64,000 bases of DNA, taken from contig NZ_JACHWB010000003.1 in the NCBI RefSeq assembly GCF_014191055.1, positions 124,001-188,000 on the forward strand. The letters run 5' to 3'. The position numbers were made by a program, and so were the translations under genes. The notes beneath the pieces are model-generated. The model was given only the letters and a program-made list of their open reading frames with translations. It was not told the origin of the DNA and searched no databases. Of the stretch, positions 17,913-29,826 are shown in pieces (the stretch's first letter is position 1; the number at the start of each line of letters is the position of its first letter). This DNA comes from Microvirga lupini. Lineage in GTDB: Bacteria; Pseudomonadota; Alphaproteobacteria; Rhizobiales; Beijerinckiaceae.

Positions 17913-18161
17913 TTTTCTTCAAAGATCGTTGGAACAGAGCCCCACGAGCAGCTCAAGGGATGCCGCTGCACCTGGCGCCGGTCTCTCTTGCATTCGGCTT
18001 TCGTTTGATCCTCCTGCCGCACTTCACAAGCCATTGATTCCTCTTCAGCCGAGCTGAAACAAAGCTTCTCCCGTGGCGTTCGCATCGCAACGGCGGCCCA
18101 GAGTCGAGCGCTTCCCGAGCGTGTCGCGGCCGAGCCGGGATGTATCAGCTGGAGATACCTT

Positions 18162-18788
18162 ATGGATCGTCGCGCCCTCCTCGGCGGCTTGGCTGCCGCG
18201 CTTGTCATTGTCCCTGCCCTCGCCCAGACGAGCGGCTCGTCTTCCACCATGCAATCAGGCTCATCGGGCAGTATGCCCATAAACCGCATGGGCGGACAGA
18301 TGAGCCAAACGGATCTGCAGCATATGCAGCAGACGATGCAGCTCGGCATGGTGGCATTGGAATCGAGCCGCATGGCGATGAACAAGGTCCGCAACGACGA
18401 CCTCAAGCGGTTCGCCAATTTCGAGGTGCAGGAGCAGACCACGCTTTCGGAGGTTCTGCGCTCCATGATGGAGCCGGCCGCCACTGCGTCGACAGGCTCC
18501 ACTGCCAGCGGCAGCCAGTCCTCAAGCATGAGCATGCCGGCCATGCAGATGGACGCCAAGGCTCAGGACATGATGCAGAAGATGCAGAACCAGCAGGCTG
18601 GCGCCGAATTCGACAAGATGTATCTGGAAGCCCAGCTCCAGGGTCATCGTGACCTCCTGCAGGTCCAGGAGCGTTACCTGCAGTCGAATCCGCAGAACCG
18701 CGAACATATGAACGTCGCCAAGATGGCCCGTGGCCACATCCGCGAGCACATTGCCATGCTCGAAGGCATGCAGAAGACCATGCGCTAA
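18162..18788 (+). CDS. DUF4142-type exported protein
   Basis: This 208-residue protein has a signal peptide (MDRRALLGGLAAALVIVPALA) and a Ser/Gly/Met-rich linker. A helical ferritin-like DUF4142 domain follows, seen in MQLGMVALESSRMAMNKV, LKRFANFEVQEQTTLSEVL and the carboxy-terminal HRDLLQVQERYLQ. The usual family motif with conserved His is interrupted by a Thr/Ser/Met-rich insertion near residues 108-130. Members are periplasmic helical bundles of unknown role. A GGAGA site precedes the ATG, and a hairpin terminator follows. Many methionines might point to metal contact, but that is speculation. Confidence 0.82.
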   Translation: MDRRALLGGLAAALVIVPALAQTSGSSSTMQSGSSGSMPINRMGGQMSQTDLQHMQQTMQLGMVALESSRMAMNKVRNDDLKRFANFEVQEQTTLSEVLRSMMEPAATASTGSTASGSQSSSMSMPAMQMDAKAQDMMQKMQNQQAGAEFDKMYLEAQLQGHRDLLQVQERYLQSNPQNREHMNVAKMARGHIREHIAMLEGMQKTMR

Positions 18789-18807
18789 AGCGCCGGACAG
18801 CAGAAAA

Positions 18808-18838
18808 AGCCCGCTCCAGTGAAGGCTGGAGCGGGTTT
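18808..18838 (+). terminator. Rho-independent terminator
   Basis: CCCGCTCCAG and CTGGAGCGGG form a perfect 10-bp stem with a 6-nt loop, preceded by five A residues and followed by TTT. It lies 20 bp after the DUF4142 gene. Confidence 0.75.
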
Positions 18839-19027
18839 GAGTCTCAGGAGCAATCCTTGGAGGGATCCTGTCCAAACCACGATGAAACCCGATTGTTTCA
18901 TGAGCCGGGTGCGGCGTTCCACCTCATCACCTGACAGAGCCGCCCGGCTCCGTCGCCCGTGAACTTCTTCAGAGTACAAGCCGTTCTCCATGCTGTTCGC
19001 CGCGGCGTAACATAAGGACGTGATGGC

Positions 19028-19600
19028 ATGCAGAGCATCCTGAATCAGCGAGAAGGAGCGGCCAAAACCAGTCCGAGCACACCTGCACCCCATCCGCCCG
19101 GCTTCACGTCGGTTCTTGAGCGGAACATCGACGCCCTCCGGCGCAAGCGGCAGGAGGAGGAGAAAAAGGCCAGCTTCCAGGACCGCATCGCCCAGGGCAT
19201 GACCCGATTCACCGGGAGCATGGTCTTCGTCTACGTCCACCTCGTTCTCGTGGGAGGCTGGGTTGCCGTTAATCTGGGGGTAATTCCAGGTGTCCCGGCC
19301 TTCGACCCGACTTTCGTGATCCTTGCAACCTTTGCCTCTGTAGAGGCTATCTTCCTGTCGACCTTCGTGCTGATCAGCCAGAACCGGGCGTCAGCGGAAG
19401 CAGATCGGAGAGCAGAACTCGATCTCCAGACCAATCTGCTTTCGGAGCACGAGATTACGCGGCTGCTGACCCTCACCCGGGCTATCGCCGAGCGTTTGGA
19501 TGTGCGGGAAGCAAACGACCCGACTCTTGAGGAGCTGGAGCGGCACGTTGCGCCGGAGAAGGTGCTGGATCGACTGACTGAAGACGAGGGCCAGCCCTAG
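19028..19600 (+). CDS. DUF1003 membrane protein
   Basis: This 190-residue inner-membrane protein belongs to the DUF1003 family. A charged amino-terminal region (about 1-55, with LRRKRQEEEKKA) is followed by two hydrophobic helices within the family signature: ITRFTGSMVFVYVHL-type start, NLGVIPGVPAFDP between the helices, and ASVEAIFLSTFVLISQNR after them. The soluble tail (about 125-190) is helical and acidic. Function is unknown. It is preceded by AAGGACG and stands alone between DUF4142 and a repeat element that starts directly after its stop codon. Confidence 0.85.
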   Translation: MQSILNQREGAAKTSPSTPAPHPPGFTSVLERNIDALRRKRQEEEKKASFQDRIAQGMTRFTGSMVFVYVHLVLVGGWVAVNLGVIPGVPAFDPTFVILATFASVEAIFLSTFVLISQNRASAEADRRAELDLQTNLLSEHEITRLLTLTRAIAERLDVREANDPTLEELERHVAPEKVLDRLTEDEGQP

Positions 19601-19745
19601 TGCATCGTGCGGAAGAGTGGATCCCGTTTTCGCTAACGCAGCCCTTCGAGTCCGCGCTCAACAATGCGCCAGCTAAGAATTGCAGCATCGTACGGTCCCA
19701 AAAGTGCAAGTCCACTTTTGGCCCGGTGATCGAGCGGAGCTGCCT
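19601..19745. repeat. Rhizobiales-type palindromic intergenic repeat
   Basis: The segment begins TGCATCGTGCGGAAGAGTGG and later contains CAGCATCGTACGGTCCCAAA followed by a hairpin (CCAAAAGTG paired with CACTTTTGG). I know this GCATCGTGCGG/AAGTGGATCC sequence type as a common dispersed repeat in Rhizobiales. It fills the gap between the DUF1003 stop and tRNA-Val. Membership should be confirmed by genome comparison. Confidence 0.5.
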
Positions 19746-19772
19746 CAAGAAGATCAGGCTGTCGTGGAGAAA

Positions 19773-19848
19773 TGGTGGGCGGTGAGGGGATCGAACCCCC
19801 GACCTGCGGTGTGTAAAACCGATGCTCTACCAGCTGAGCTAACCGCCC
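19773..19848 (-). tRNA. tRNA-Val (anticodon TAC)
   Basis: On the minus strand GGGCGGT pairs with ACCGCCC, the D arm reads AGCTCAGCTGGTAGAGC, the anticodon loop is TTTACAC (TAC), and the T arm GGGGGTTCGATCCCC is complete with an encoded CCA. Confidence 0.96.
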
Positions 19849-19872
19849 GACAGGCCTGACATAAAAACAGAA

Positions 19873-19898
19873 GGCCAACAACGCAAGCGCCGTTGGCC
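19873..19898 (-). terminator. Terminator of hupB
   Basis: On the minus strand GGCCAACG and the later GTTGGCC form a stem, followed by TTCTGTTTTTA. It lies 32 bp after the hupB stop and before tRNA-Val. Confidence 0.65.
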
Positions 19899-19929
19899 CT
19901 CATTGCAACCAAACGCTGTCAAAAAGCGA

Positions 19930-20208
19930 TTACTTCGCGTTGACAGCATCCTTCAGGCCTGCGCCTGCACGGAACTTGGGGGTCTTGGAAGCGGGAACCT
20001 TGACCTTTTCGCCGGTACGCGGGTTACGCGCCTCGCCGGCTGCGCGGTTGGTCACCACGAACGTGCCGAAACCGACGATCTTCACCTCGTCGCCCTGCTT
20101 CAGAGCGCCGGTGATCGCCTCGATGGCGGCGTCGATCGCATCACCAGCCTGGCCACGCGAAAGGCCCACCTTGTCGGCGACGGCCGCAACGAGCTCGCCT
20201 TTATTCAT
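19930..20208 (-). CDS. hupB: HU family DNA-binding protein
   Basis: This 92-residue nucleoid protein is a standard HU. It starts MNKGELVAAVADKVGLSRGQ, carries the dimer core (AIEAITGALKQGDEVKIVGFGTF) and the DNA-binding arm with the conserved GEARNPRTGEKV segment. It bends and compacts DNA. The gene lies directly downstream of lon, as in many alphaproteobacteria, but has its own about 190-bp leader that also contains the lon terminator, so it is probably transcribed separately. Confidence 0.97.
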   Translation of the reverse strand: MNKGELVAAVADKVGLSRGQAGDAIDAAIEAITGALKQGDEVKIVGFGTFVVTNRAAGEARNPRTGEKVKVPASKTPKFRAGAGLKDAVNAK

Positions 20209-20344
20209 AGTCTTATCCTCCAGTGATCACGGCAGCCGCAAAAGGAAATGGTCCACCGTTTCAGGGATCATCCGTTTGGCGCAAAGCTTGTCCTTAAGCA
20301 ACCCTGAAGTGGCTGAAATCAGCCGGTTTTTAGCACTTTTCATC

Positions 20345-20380
20345 AAAAAAGAGGCCCCCGAACTCGCGTCCGGAGGCCTC
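20345..20380 (-). terminator. Terminator of lon
   Basis: On the minus strand GAGGCC and GGCCTC form the base of a stem extended by CCGGA/TTCGG pairing, followed directly by TTTTTT. It begins about 22 bp after the lon stop codon. Confidence 0.85.
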
Positions 20381-20402
20381 TGTCGTTACGTCAGGCAGGG
20401 CT

Positions 20403-22829
<2,427 letters not shown>

Positions 22830-22979
22830 GAGATGACTTCCTTTTCACTGCGTCCGGGGATCCCCTCACATGAGCTGGACCTCAGACGGATAACCGGAAT
22901 GCTCAGGCTCTTATTATGGGCTGCATCCGGTACGCCGGTCCCTCCCTCGGGTGATGAGCGGACAGCTCCGGCGCAAGAG

Positions 22980-23011
22980 ATAATGTGGCGTTGCGGACGC
23001 TCCCTTTCAAG
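22980..23011 (-). promoter_or_regulatory. Sigma-32-like heat-shock promoter of lon
   Basis: On the minus strand CTTGAAA (23005-23011) and CCACATTAT (22980-22988) are separated by 16 nt, close to the RpoH pattern CTTGAAA-N11/16-CCCATNT. It lies about 150 bp upstream of lon, which is commonly RpoH-controlled. The call rests on visual matching. Confidence 0.5.
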
Positions 23012-23058
23012 AAGATCGCCCGCAACGGATCGGTTCATGGGGAGCCCCCGTGCCGACT

Positions 23059-24327
23059 TTAGGCGCTGGCGCTGGCGGCCTGATCGTTGCGCTCGCCGTG
23101 GATGAAGAGCGGCTTGGCCTTGCCCTCCACCACCTCGGGCCCGATCACCACCTGCTCGACGGAATCGAGGCCCGGCAGGTCGTACATGGTCTCCAGCAGG
23201 ATGCCTTCCATGATGGAACGCAGGCCGCGGGCGCCTGTCTTCCGCTCGATTGCCTTCTTGGCGATGAGGGTCAGGGCCTCGTCCTGGAACGTCAGCTGAA
23301 CATTCTCCATCTCGAAGAGGCGCTGGTACTGCTTGACCAGGGCGTTCTTCGGCTCCTGCAGAATGGTCTTCAGGGCGTCGACGTCGAGATCTTCCAAGGT
23401 CGCCAGAACCGGCAGACGGCCGACGAACTCGGGAATCAGGCCGAACTTCAGCAGATCCTCGGGCTCGACCTCGCGGAAGATCTCGCCCGTCCGGCGGTCG
23501 TCAGGCGAGCTGACGGAGGCGCCGAAGCCGATGGAGGTGCCCTTGCCACGGCCTGCGATGATCCGCTCGAGGCCTGCGAAAGCGCCGCCGCAGATGAACA
23601 GGATGTTCGTGGTGTCGACCTGCAGGAACTCCTGCTGCGGATGCTTGCGGCCGCCCTGGGGAGGCACGGAGGCGACGGTGCCCTCCATGATCTTCAGGAG
23701 CGCCTGCTGCACGCCCTCGCCCGAGACGTCGCGGGTGATCGAGGGATTGTCCGACTTGCGGGAGATCTTGTCGATCTCGTCGATATAGACGATTCCGCGC
23801 TGCGCCCGCTCGACATTGTAGTCGGAGGCCTGGAGCAGCTTCAGGATGATGTTTTCCACGTCCTCGCCGACATAACCGGCCTCGGTCAGGGTCGTGGCGT
23901 CCGCCATGGTGAACGGCACGTCCAGGATCCGGGCCAGGGTCTGGGCCAGCAGGGTCTTGCCCGAGCCGGTGGGACCGATCAGCAGGATGTTCGACTTGGC
24001 CAGTTCGACGTCGTTGTGCTTCGTCGCGTGGGCCAGGCGCTTGTAATGGTTGTGGACCGCCACCGAGAGCACCTTCTTGGCGTGCTCCTGGCCGATCACG
24101 TAGTCATCCAGAACGCGGCTGATTTCCTTCGGGGTCGGAACCCCATCGCGGGACTTCACGAGGGACGATTTCGACTCCTCGCGGATGATGTCCATGCAGA
24201 GCTCGACGCATTCATCGCAGATGAAAACCGTCGGGCCAGCGATCAGCTTGCGAACCTCGTGCTGGCTCTTGCCGCAAAAGGAGCAGTACAGCGTGCTCTT
24301 GGAGTCGTTGCCGCCAGCCTTGGTCAT
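23059..24327 (-). CDS. clpX: ClpX, ATP-binding unfoldase of ClpXP
   Basis: This 422-residue AAA+ unfoldase recognises and threads substrates into ClpP. The amino-terminal zinc domain has Cys15, Cys18, Cys37 and Cys40 (CSFCGK ... CDEC). Walker A GPTGSGKT is at 118-125, Walker B reads [10 protein letters not shown], and the ClpP-contact loop is IGFGASV. The ATG at 24327 ([10 protein letters not shown]) matches the family start and follows GGAGATG; an earlier in-frame Met at 24348 is unlikely. It lies between clpP and lon, all on the minus strand, with about 225 bp to clpP. Confidence 0.98.
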   Translation of the reverse strand: MTKAGGNDSKSTLYCSFCGKSQHEVRKLIAGPTVFICDECVELCMDIIREESKSSLVKSRDGVPTPKEISRVLDDYVIGQEHAKKVLSVAVHNHYKRLAHATKHNDVELAKSNILLIGPTGSGKTLLAQTLARILDVPFTMADATTLTEAGYVGEDVENIILKLLQASDYNVERAQRGIVYIDEIDKISRKSDNPSITRDVSGEGVQQALLKIMEGTVASVPPQGGRKHPQQEFLQVDTTNILFICGGAFAGLERIIAGRGKGTSIGFGASVSSPDDRRTGEIFREVEPEDLLKFGLIPEFVGRLPVLATLEDLDVDALKTILQEPKNALVKQYQRLFEMENVQLTFQDEALTLIAKKAIERKTGARGLRSIMEGILLETMYDLPGLDSVEQVVIGPEVVEGKAKPLFIHGERNDQAASASA

Positions 24328-24552
24328 TATCACATCTCCAATCCGCACCGGGACGGCCTGTCCGGCCCGGCACTTCTTCTAAGTTTATGAGCGACGGGCC
24401 TAACGAAAGGTTCCGTCGCTAAGAATTGAACGATCAAATCGCCTCGTATTCCGAATCCACATGCAATCACGCGCAGAGCACGGGATCAATAGAAACGGAA
24501 TTGCCCGCCAAAAAGACGCACCCCGGAGGAATTTGTCCCCAGGTTTTAAGGG

Positions 24553-25185
24553 TTAGGCCGGAGTGGCAGCCGGCTCAGGACGCTTCTCGATCACCTGGTC
24601 GATCAGGCCGAACTCCCGGGCAGCCTCAGCGGTCATGAAGTTGTCGCGCTCCAGGGCCCGCTCGATCTCTTCGTAGTTCCGGCCGGTATGGCCGACATAG
24701 ATCTCGTTCAGGCGACGCTTGAGGGCCTCGCTCTCGCGGGCATGGATCATGATGTCGGTGACTTGGCCCTGATAGCCGCCGGAGGGCTGGTGAACCATGA
24801 TGCGGGCGTTCGGGAGGGCGAAACGCATTCCCTTCTCGCCGGCGGTCAGCAGGAGGGAGCCCATGGAGGCCGCCTGGCCGACGCACAGGGTCGAAACCGG
24901 GCAGCGGATGAACTGCATCGTGTCGTAGATCGACAGGCCCGAGGTCACCACGCCACCGGGCGAATTGATGTAGAAGGAGATTTCCTTCTTCGGGTTCTCG
25001 GCCTCGAGGAACAGAAGCTGCGCCACGATAAGCGAGGCCGAGTAGTCTTCGACAGGACCCGTGAGGAAGATAATCCGTTCGCGCAGGAGGCGCGAATAGA
25101 TGTCGAACGCACGCTCGCCGCGGTTCGACTGCTCAACCACCATCGGGACGAGCGTATTGTTAAAGAGGGCGACCGGATCTCTCAT
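24553..25185 (-). CDS. clpP: ClpP serine protease subunit
   Basis: This 210-residue subunit forms the ClpP tetradecamer, which degrades proteins delivered by ClpX or ClpA. The catalytic triad is Ser107 (GQAASMGS), His132 (VHQPSGG) and Asp181 (ERDNFM). The start at 25185 ([19 protein letters not shown]) matches the family and has GGAG upstream; an extension to 25239 lacks conservation. It is located 77 bp downstream of tig, a classic arrangement that couples folding on the ribosome with degradation. Confidence 0.98.
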   Translation of the reverse strand: MRDPVALFNNTLVPMVVEQSNRGERAFDIYSRLLRERIIFLTGPVEDYSASLIVAQLLFLEAENPKKEISFYINSPGGVVTSGLSIYDTMQFIRCPVSTLCVGQAASMGSLLLTAGEKGMRFALPNARIMVHQPSGGYQGQVTDIMIHARESEALKRRLNEIYVGHTGRNYEEIERALERDNFMTAEAAREFGLIDQVIEKRPEPAATPA

Positions 25186-25262
25186 TGTCTCACTGCTCCA
25201 GTTCGGCCGCGCGAATCCGCGGCCGTGCATGTCATGCAAGCAACGAGACGCTTAAGGGAGCG

Positions 25263-26630
25263 TTACTCGCCCTTGCCGGATTTCTCTCCGCCCTCTTCCT
25301 CGTCGCTGAAGAGCGTGTCCTTGGAGACGGTCTCTTCGTTCACCTTCACCTGGGACAGGATCTGGTCGACGACTTTCTCTTCGAACAGAGGAGCCCGGAT
25401 TTCAGCTAGGGCCTGCGGGTTCTTTTGGTAGAACTCCCAAACCTGGCGCTCCTGGCCGGGGTACTGGCGGACCCGCTCGATGAGGGCCTGAGTCACCTCA
25501 TCGTCGGAGATCTTGATATCGGACTTCTCACCGATCTGTGCAAGGACCAACCCGAGACGCACGCGGCGCTCGGCGATCTTGCGGTACTCGGCCTTGGCCT
25601 CGTCCTCGGTGGTTTCCTCATCCTCAAAGGTGCGGTTGTTCGACTTCATGTCGCCCATGACCTGCGACCACACGGCGGCGAACTCCTGCTCGACCAGGGT
25701 CGGCGGCAGTTCGAAGCTGTACTTGGCGTCCAGGGCGTCGAGAAGGTCCTTCTTGACCTTGCGGCGGGACTGGCTGTCGAAATCCTTGCGGATAGCGTCG
25801 CGGATCGCGTCCTTGAGCTTGTCCAGGGACTCCATGCCGAAGCCCTTGGCCATCTCGTCGTCGATCGTCAGCTCGCCGGGAGCCTCGACTTCCTTCACGG
25901 TCACGTCGAACTCGGCATCCTTGCCGGCCAGGTGAGCGGCCATGTAGTTCACCGGGAAGGTGACCTTGACGAGCTTGGTGTCGCCGGCCTTGAGGCCGAG
26001 AAGCTGGTCCTCGAAGCCCGGGATGAAGGTGTTGGAGCCGAGCTCGACCCGGATGTCCTGGCCGTTGCCGCCCTCGAACTCGGTGCCGTCCATGCGGCCC
26101 ACGAAGTCCACGACCACGCGGTCGCCGGAGACGGCCTCACCGTCCTTCGTCGCGAAGGAGCGGTTCTGCTTGGCCATGCGCTCGAGCGATTCGTTGATCT
26201 CGGCGTCGGAGACCTCAGCGACCGGCTTGGTGACGGCCACGTCCGACAGGTCGGCCAGCTCGAACTCCGGCAGCACCTCGAGGGCGACCGTGAAGGCCAG
26301 ATCGCCCTTGGCGTCCATGGCCTTCTCGACCTCTTCCTGGCTCTCGGGGAACTGGACCTGGGGCTCATTGGCGAGCTTCAGGCTGTTGTCCTCGACGATC
26401 TTGCGGTTCGCCTCGTTGACGGCGTTCTGCAGGACGTCGGCCATGACGGAACGGCCATAGACCTTGCGGAGGTGACCCACCGGCACCTTGCCGGGACGGA
26501 AACCGTTTAGCCGAACCCGGTCCTTCAGGGTCGACAATTCGCTGTTCAGGCGCTCTTCCAACTCGGTGGCCGGGAGCACGACCTTGAACTCTCGCTTCAA
26601 GCCTTGGGACAGTGTTTCCGTCACCTGCAT
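25263..26630 (-). CDS. tig: Trigger factor, ribosome-bound chaperone
   Basis: This 455-residue chaperone binds near the ribosome exit tunnel and assists nascent chains. The ribosome-binding domain contains the signature [17 protein letters not shown] (about 43-59). The FKBP-type prolyl isomerase domain follows (about 150-245; [17 protein letters not shown]), then the helical substrate cradle. The acidic tail ends [15 protein letters not shown] chose the ATG at 26630 ([15 protein letters not shown]), the family start, over an upstream Met at 26669. It heads the tig-clpP-clpX-lon block. Confidence 0.97.
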   Translation of the reverse strand: MQVTETLSQGLKREFKVVLPATELEERLNSELSTLKDRVRLNGFRPGKVPVGHLRKVYGRSVMADVLQNAVNEANRKIVEDNSLKLANEPQVQFPESQEEVEKAMDAKGDLAFTVALEVLPEFELADLSDVAVTKPVAEVSDAEINESLERMAKQNRSFATKDGEAVSGDRVVVDFVGRMDGTEFEGGNGQDIRVELGSNTFIPGFEDQLLGLKAGDTKLVKVTFPVNYMAAHLAGKDAEFDVTVKEVEAPGELTIDDEMAKGFGMESLDKLKDAIRDAIRKDFDSQSRRKVKKDLLDALDAKYSFELPPTLVEQEFAAVWSQVMGDMKSNNRTFEDEETTEDEAKAEYRKIAERRVRLGLVLAQIGEKSDIKISDDEVTQALIERVRQYPGQERQVWEFYQKNPQALAEIRAPLFEEKVVDQILSQVKVNEETVSKDTLFSDEEEGGEKSGKGE

Positions 26631-26746
26631 GGTATTATTCGCCTTCATCCACTCGAATATGAATCTCAAATCCCGGCTCCGGCCGATGCGGCGGTCACGC
26701 CGTCAACCAGGCTGCTCGGAGCCTCCGGATCCAACCCTGACGGGAT

Positions 26747-26831
26747 TGGTGCGGGCGGAGGGACTCGAACCCCCACAACTTGCGTCGCTGGAACCTAAAT
26801 CCAGTGCGTCTACCAATTCCGCCACGCCCGC
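26747..26831 (-). tRNA. tRNA-Leu (anticodon TAG)
   Basis: On the minus strand GCGGGCG pairs with CGCCCGC, the anticodon stem CTGGA/TCCAG holds loop TTTAGGT (TAG), a long variable arm follows as expected for leucine tRNA, and CCA is encoded. Confidence 0.95.
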
Positions 26832-27005
26832 GCGGGAGCAGCGCGCGCGAACGCGCCCCTCTTCCGGGACGCGGCTCTATAGCATGGTTGAGAAAGCGTG
26901 CATCAAAAAAGTTCGTGTGCGGCCAATTGGCAACCAAACTTGGCCGTTCACGTTCAACGCTGTACCTCTTCGACCAGCCTCCGAGCCGAGAGAAAGCTCC
27001 TCCGC

Positions 27006-28346
27006 ATGATCACCCGCCGCGCCGCCACCGCCGGTCTCGCCACTTCCCTGATCGGCCTTTCCCGCGCGGGCTGGGCTCAGGAGGCAGGCCTCTCCGTCCA
27101 GGAGTTCACGGCAGCGCCAAGCAAGCTGCGGCTCCGCCCGGATGCTGGGGGTGAGGTCGAGGCTTGGACCTTCAACGACTCCCTCGCTCCCGTCGTGAGG
27201 ATCCGGCCAGGCGCCGAGTTGCGCCTGAGGCTCAGGAACGACACCGTCCTGCCCTTGTCCCTCCACTTCCATGGAGTTCGCAGCCCAAACGCCATGGATG
27301 GAGTCGGCGGCCTGACTCAGGAGCCGGTGGCGCCGGGTCAATCCTATGACTACCGCTTCACCCCGCCAGACGCCGGCACCTTCCTGATCCGGCCCTGCGT
27401 GCTCGGCGGCAGCGCCGAGCCCCAGGAGCGTGGCCTCTCAGGCCTCCTGATCGTGGAGGAGGCCAGCCCTCCGCAGGTCGACCAGGATCTCGCCCTGCTC
27501 GTCGACGACTGGAGCCTGAACGACGACGGCTCGCTTGCGCCTTTCGAAGAACTGTCGGGCGCTGCCCCCGCCGGCCGCCTCGGAAGCTGGCTCAGCCTGA
27601 ACGGCCAGCCGACGCCACAGAAGATCGAAGCCCCTTCCGGCGGGCGCTTGCGGCTGCGGCTGGCCAATGCCTGCAATGCCCGGGCCATACGCCTGCGGTT
27701 CGATGGCCTGAAGGCCTACGTGATCGCCATCGACGGGCAGCCGACCAGCACCTTCGAGCCGCTGAGGGCCTCCCTGCCCTTCGCGCCTGGCAGCCGCTAC
27801 GACCTTCTCGTGGACCTTGCCCCCGAGGCTGGAGCAACCGGCGCCGTGATGGCGCTGATCGGCGACGGCCTGCCCCTTCTCGACATCGTCACCGCCGGCG
27901 AGAAGCGACCGGCCCTGCCTGCCATTGCTCCGCTGCCGGCGAACACGAAGCTGCCGGACACGATCAAGCTTCAGAACGCCACCCGCAAGGATGTGGTGAT
28001 CAAAGGCGATCCCAAAGCACCGAACGCTCCATGGACCATCAACGAAGCCCCGGGAAGGCCGAACGGCGCCCCACTCGTAAAGGTGAAGCGTGGCAGCCCC
28101 GTGGTGCTGACGCTGACCAACCAGACTGCCTTCATGCAGCCCCTGCACCTGCACGGGCACAGCTTCCGGCTCCTTCATGCCCTCGACGACGGATGGGAGC
28201 CCTATTGGCTGGATACGGTCCAGGTGGCGGAGAACAAGACGGTCCGCATCGCATTCGTGGCGGGCAACCCCGGAAAGTGGCTCCTCGCCTCGACCGTGCT
28301 GGAGCGGTTCGATGCGGGCCTGTGGACCTGGATCGAAGTTACCTGA
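27006..28346 (+). CDS. Tat-exported multicopper-oxidase homologue lacking most copper ligands
   Basis: This 446-residue protein has the three-cupredoxin layout of laccases and a twin-arginine signal (MITRRAATAGLATSLIGL ... AWAQ type). The copper sites are mostly gone. Motif 1 HFH (His87, His89) is kept. Motif 2, normally H-x-H after GTF, reads LIRPC (128-131 region). Motif 3 reads QPLHLHGH, with Gln378 in place of the type-1 His. Motif 4, normally HCHxxxH, reads NPGKWLLAST. It therefore cannot form intact T1 and T3 sites and is probably not an oxidase. The best functional parallel is FtsP/SufI, a copper-free division protein. Its 3' end overlaps convergent nnrDE by 8 bp. Confidence 0.88.
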   Translation: MITRRAATAGLATSLIGLSRAGWAQEAGLSVQEFTAAPSKLRLRPDAGGEVEAWTFNDSLAPVVRIRPGAELRLRLRNDTVLPLSLHFHGVRSPNAMDGVGGLTQEPVAPGQSYDYRFTPPDAGTFLIRPCVLGGSAEPQERGLSGLLIVEEASPPQVDQDLALLVDDWSLNDDGSLAPFEELSGAAPAGRLGSWLSLNGQPTPQKIEAPSGGRLRLRLANACNARAIRLRFDGLKAYVIAIDGQPTSTFEPLRASLPFAPGSRYDLLVDLAPEAGATGAVMALIGDGLPLLDIVTAGEKRPALPAIAPLPANTKLPDTIKLQNATRKDVVIKGDPKAPNAPWTINEAPGRPNGAPLVKVKRGSPVVLTLTNQTAFMQPLHLHGHSFRLLHALDDGWEPYWLDTVQVAENKTVRIAFVAGNPGKWLLASTVLERFDAGLWTWIEVT

Positions 28347-29826
28347 GCAGTTCCCGGAGCACCCCCGGCACCGCCTCCGCCAGATCTTCGGCGATCAGGC
28401 CCGGCCCGAAACTCGCCCCCGCCTCCGCGTGAATCCAGACCCCGGCGCAGGCCGCCTCGAAAGCCGGCACGCCCTGGGCCATCAGGCCTGCAATGAGGCC
28501 GCAGAGGGTGTCGCCTGAACCAGCTGTGGCCAGATAAGGCGTGCCGTTCTCGTTGATCCCCGCGCGACCGTCGGGAGCCGCGACGACTGTATCGGCTCCC
28601 TTGATCACGAGCACCGCGCCCGTAAAAGCGGCAGCACGGCGCGCTCGCTCAAGTTTCGATGCAGGATCAAGGAGATCCGGGTGACCTTTGAACAGTCGGC
28701 TGAACTCGCCGTCATGAGGCGTGAGCACCGTCGGCGCATGGCGGAACGCTCCATGCAGCTCGGAGGCGAGCCCCTCGAAAGAGGTCAGCGCATCGGCATC
28801 CAGCACGAGGCTGCGCCGGGCATGGACCGCCACGGCCACCATCGCGCGGGTCCCCGCATGGATGCCGAGTGCCGGCCCCAGCACCAGGGCATTGAAACGC
28901 GGGTCCTGCAGAATCGTGTTGAGACCCTCCGGTCCGTCGCAGCCCCGCAGCATGATGGCCGTGAGATGAGCTGCATTGACCCCGAGCGCTTCGGGAGGCG
29001 AGGCCACCGTCACCAGCCCGGAGCCGATCCGAAGCGCCGCCCGCGCCGCCAGCCGGGCAGCGCCCGTCCGTGTCGCGCCACCCGACGCCACCAGCGTGTG
29101 GCCGCGCTCATATTTGTGGGAAGAGAGCCCGGGCCTTGGCAGCACATGAGTCCAGAGTGCCGAGCCATTGGCGAACAGAGCGCCGCCCCTAGCCTCCAGT
29201 GTCTTGCGGCTGATCCCGATATCCGCCACCTCGACCGGGCCGCAATAAGCCCGTCCTGGCATCAGCAGATGGCAGGGCTTGCGGGCAGCGAACGTCACGG
29301 TTCGGGCGGCTTTCACCGCCACGCCGCGAACCTCCCCGGTTTCGCCGTCGATGCCGGAGGGCAGATCCACTGCAAGAATTGGCCGACCGGATGCGTTCAT
29401 CCGCTCGACGGCAATGCGCGCGCGCGCCTCAAGATCACGCGTCAGCCCAGTACCGAAGAGGGCGTCAATGACGATATCAGCCTCGTAAAACCGAAGATCT
29501 TCGGCTCGACCGACCTCACCTATCCAGCCTTTGGCAGCTTCGGCCGCATCGCCGGTCAGCCGGTCGGAAGAACCTAGGAGGCCGAGGCTCACCTGATAGC
29601 TGCGCTCGGCCAATAGAGCCGCCGCAACGAAGCCGTCGCCGCCATTCTGCCCCGGCCCTGCCGCGACAACGATCTTGCCCCCCGCTGAGGCTAATTTTTC
29701 GGCAAGATCGGCTACGGCACGCCCGGCGCGTCTCATCAGTTCGAGCCCCGGAATCCCGCTTTCGATGGCCTCCCGGTCGGCTTGCTTCATTTCATGGGGT
29801 GTCAGAACGAGTTCAGGGACTGTCAT
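28339..29826 (-). CDS. nnrDE: Bifunctional NAD(P)HX epimerase/dehydratase
   Basis: This 495-residue enzyme repairs damaged hydrated NAD(P)H. The amino-terminal YjeF_N epimerase domain (about 1-215) shows AGPGQNGGDGFVAA and DALFGTGL with the catalytic Asp. The carboxy-terminal ADP/ATP-dependent dehydratase domain (about 225-490) shows LVLGPALG, LDADAL, VLTPHDGEFSRL and the nucleotide motif ATAGSGDTLCG. The ATG at 29826 (MTVPELVLTPHEM) is the family start; the frame stays open far upstream over glnB but without homology. It is divergent from glnB, an arrangement common in Rhizobiales. The symbol nnrDE denotes the fused product. Confidence 0.94.
   Translation of the reverse strand: MTVPELVLTPHEMKQADREAIESGIPGLELMRRAGRAVADLAEKLASAGGKIVVAAGPGQNGGDGFVAAALLAERSYQVSLGLLGSSDRLTGDAAEAAKGWIGEVGRAEDLRFYEADIVIDALFGTGLTRDLEARARIAVERMNASGRPILAVDLPSGIDGETGEVRGVAVKAARTVTFAARKPCHLLMPGRAYCGPVEVADIGISRKTLEARGGALFANGSALWTHVLPRPGLSSHKYERGHTLVASGGATRTGAARLAARAALRIGSGLVTVASPPEALGVNAAHLTAIMLRGCDGPEGLNTILQDPRFNALVLGPALGIHAGTRAMVAVAVHARRSLVLDADALTSFEGLASELHGAFRHAPTVLTPHDGEFSRLFKGHPDLLDPASKLERARRAAAFTGAVLVIKGADTVVAAPDGRAGINENGTPYLATAGSGDTLCGLIAGLMAQGVPAFEAACAGVWIHAEAGASFGPGLIAEDLAEAVPGVLRELLR

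Noticed and set aside
23050-24390. A 446-codon plus-strand frame opposite clpX
   Set aside because: Antisense shadow of clpX, rich in Leu, Gly, Asp and Arg as such shadows are. No homology is visible.
27006-28346. Calling the Tat-exported cupredoxin protein a laccase
   Set aside because: Motifs 2 and 4 and the type-1 His are missing, so the enzyme name would be misleading.
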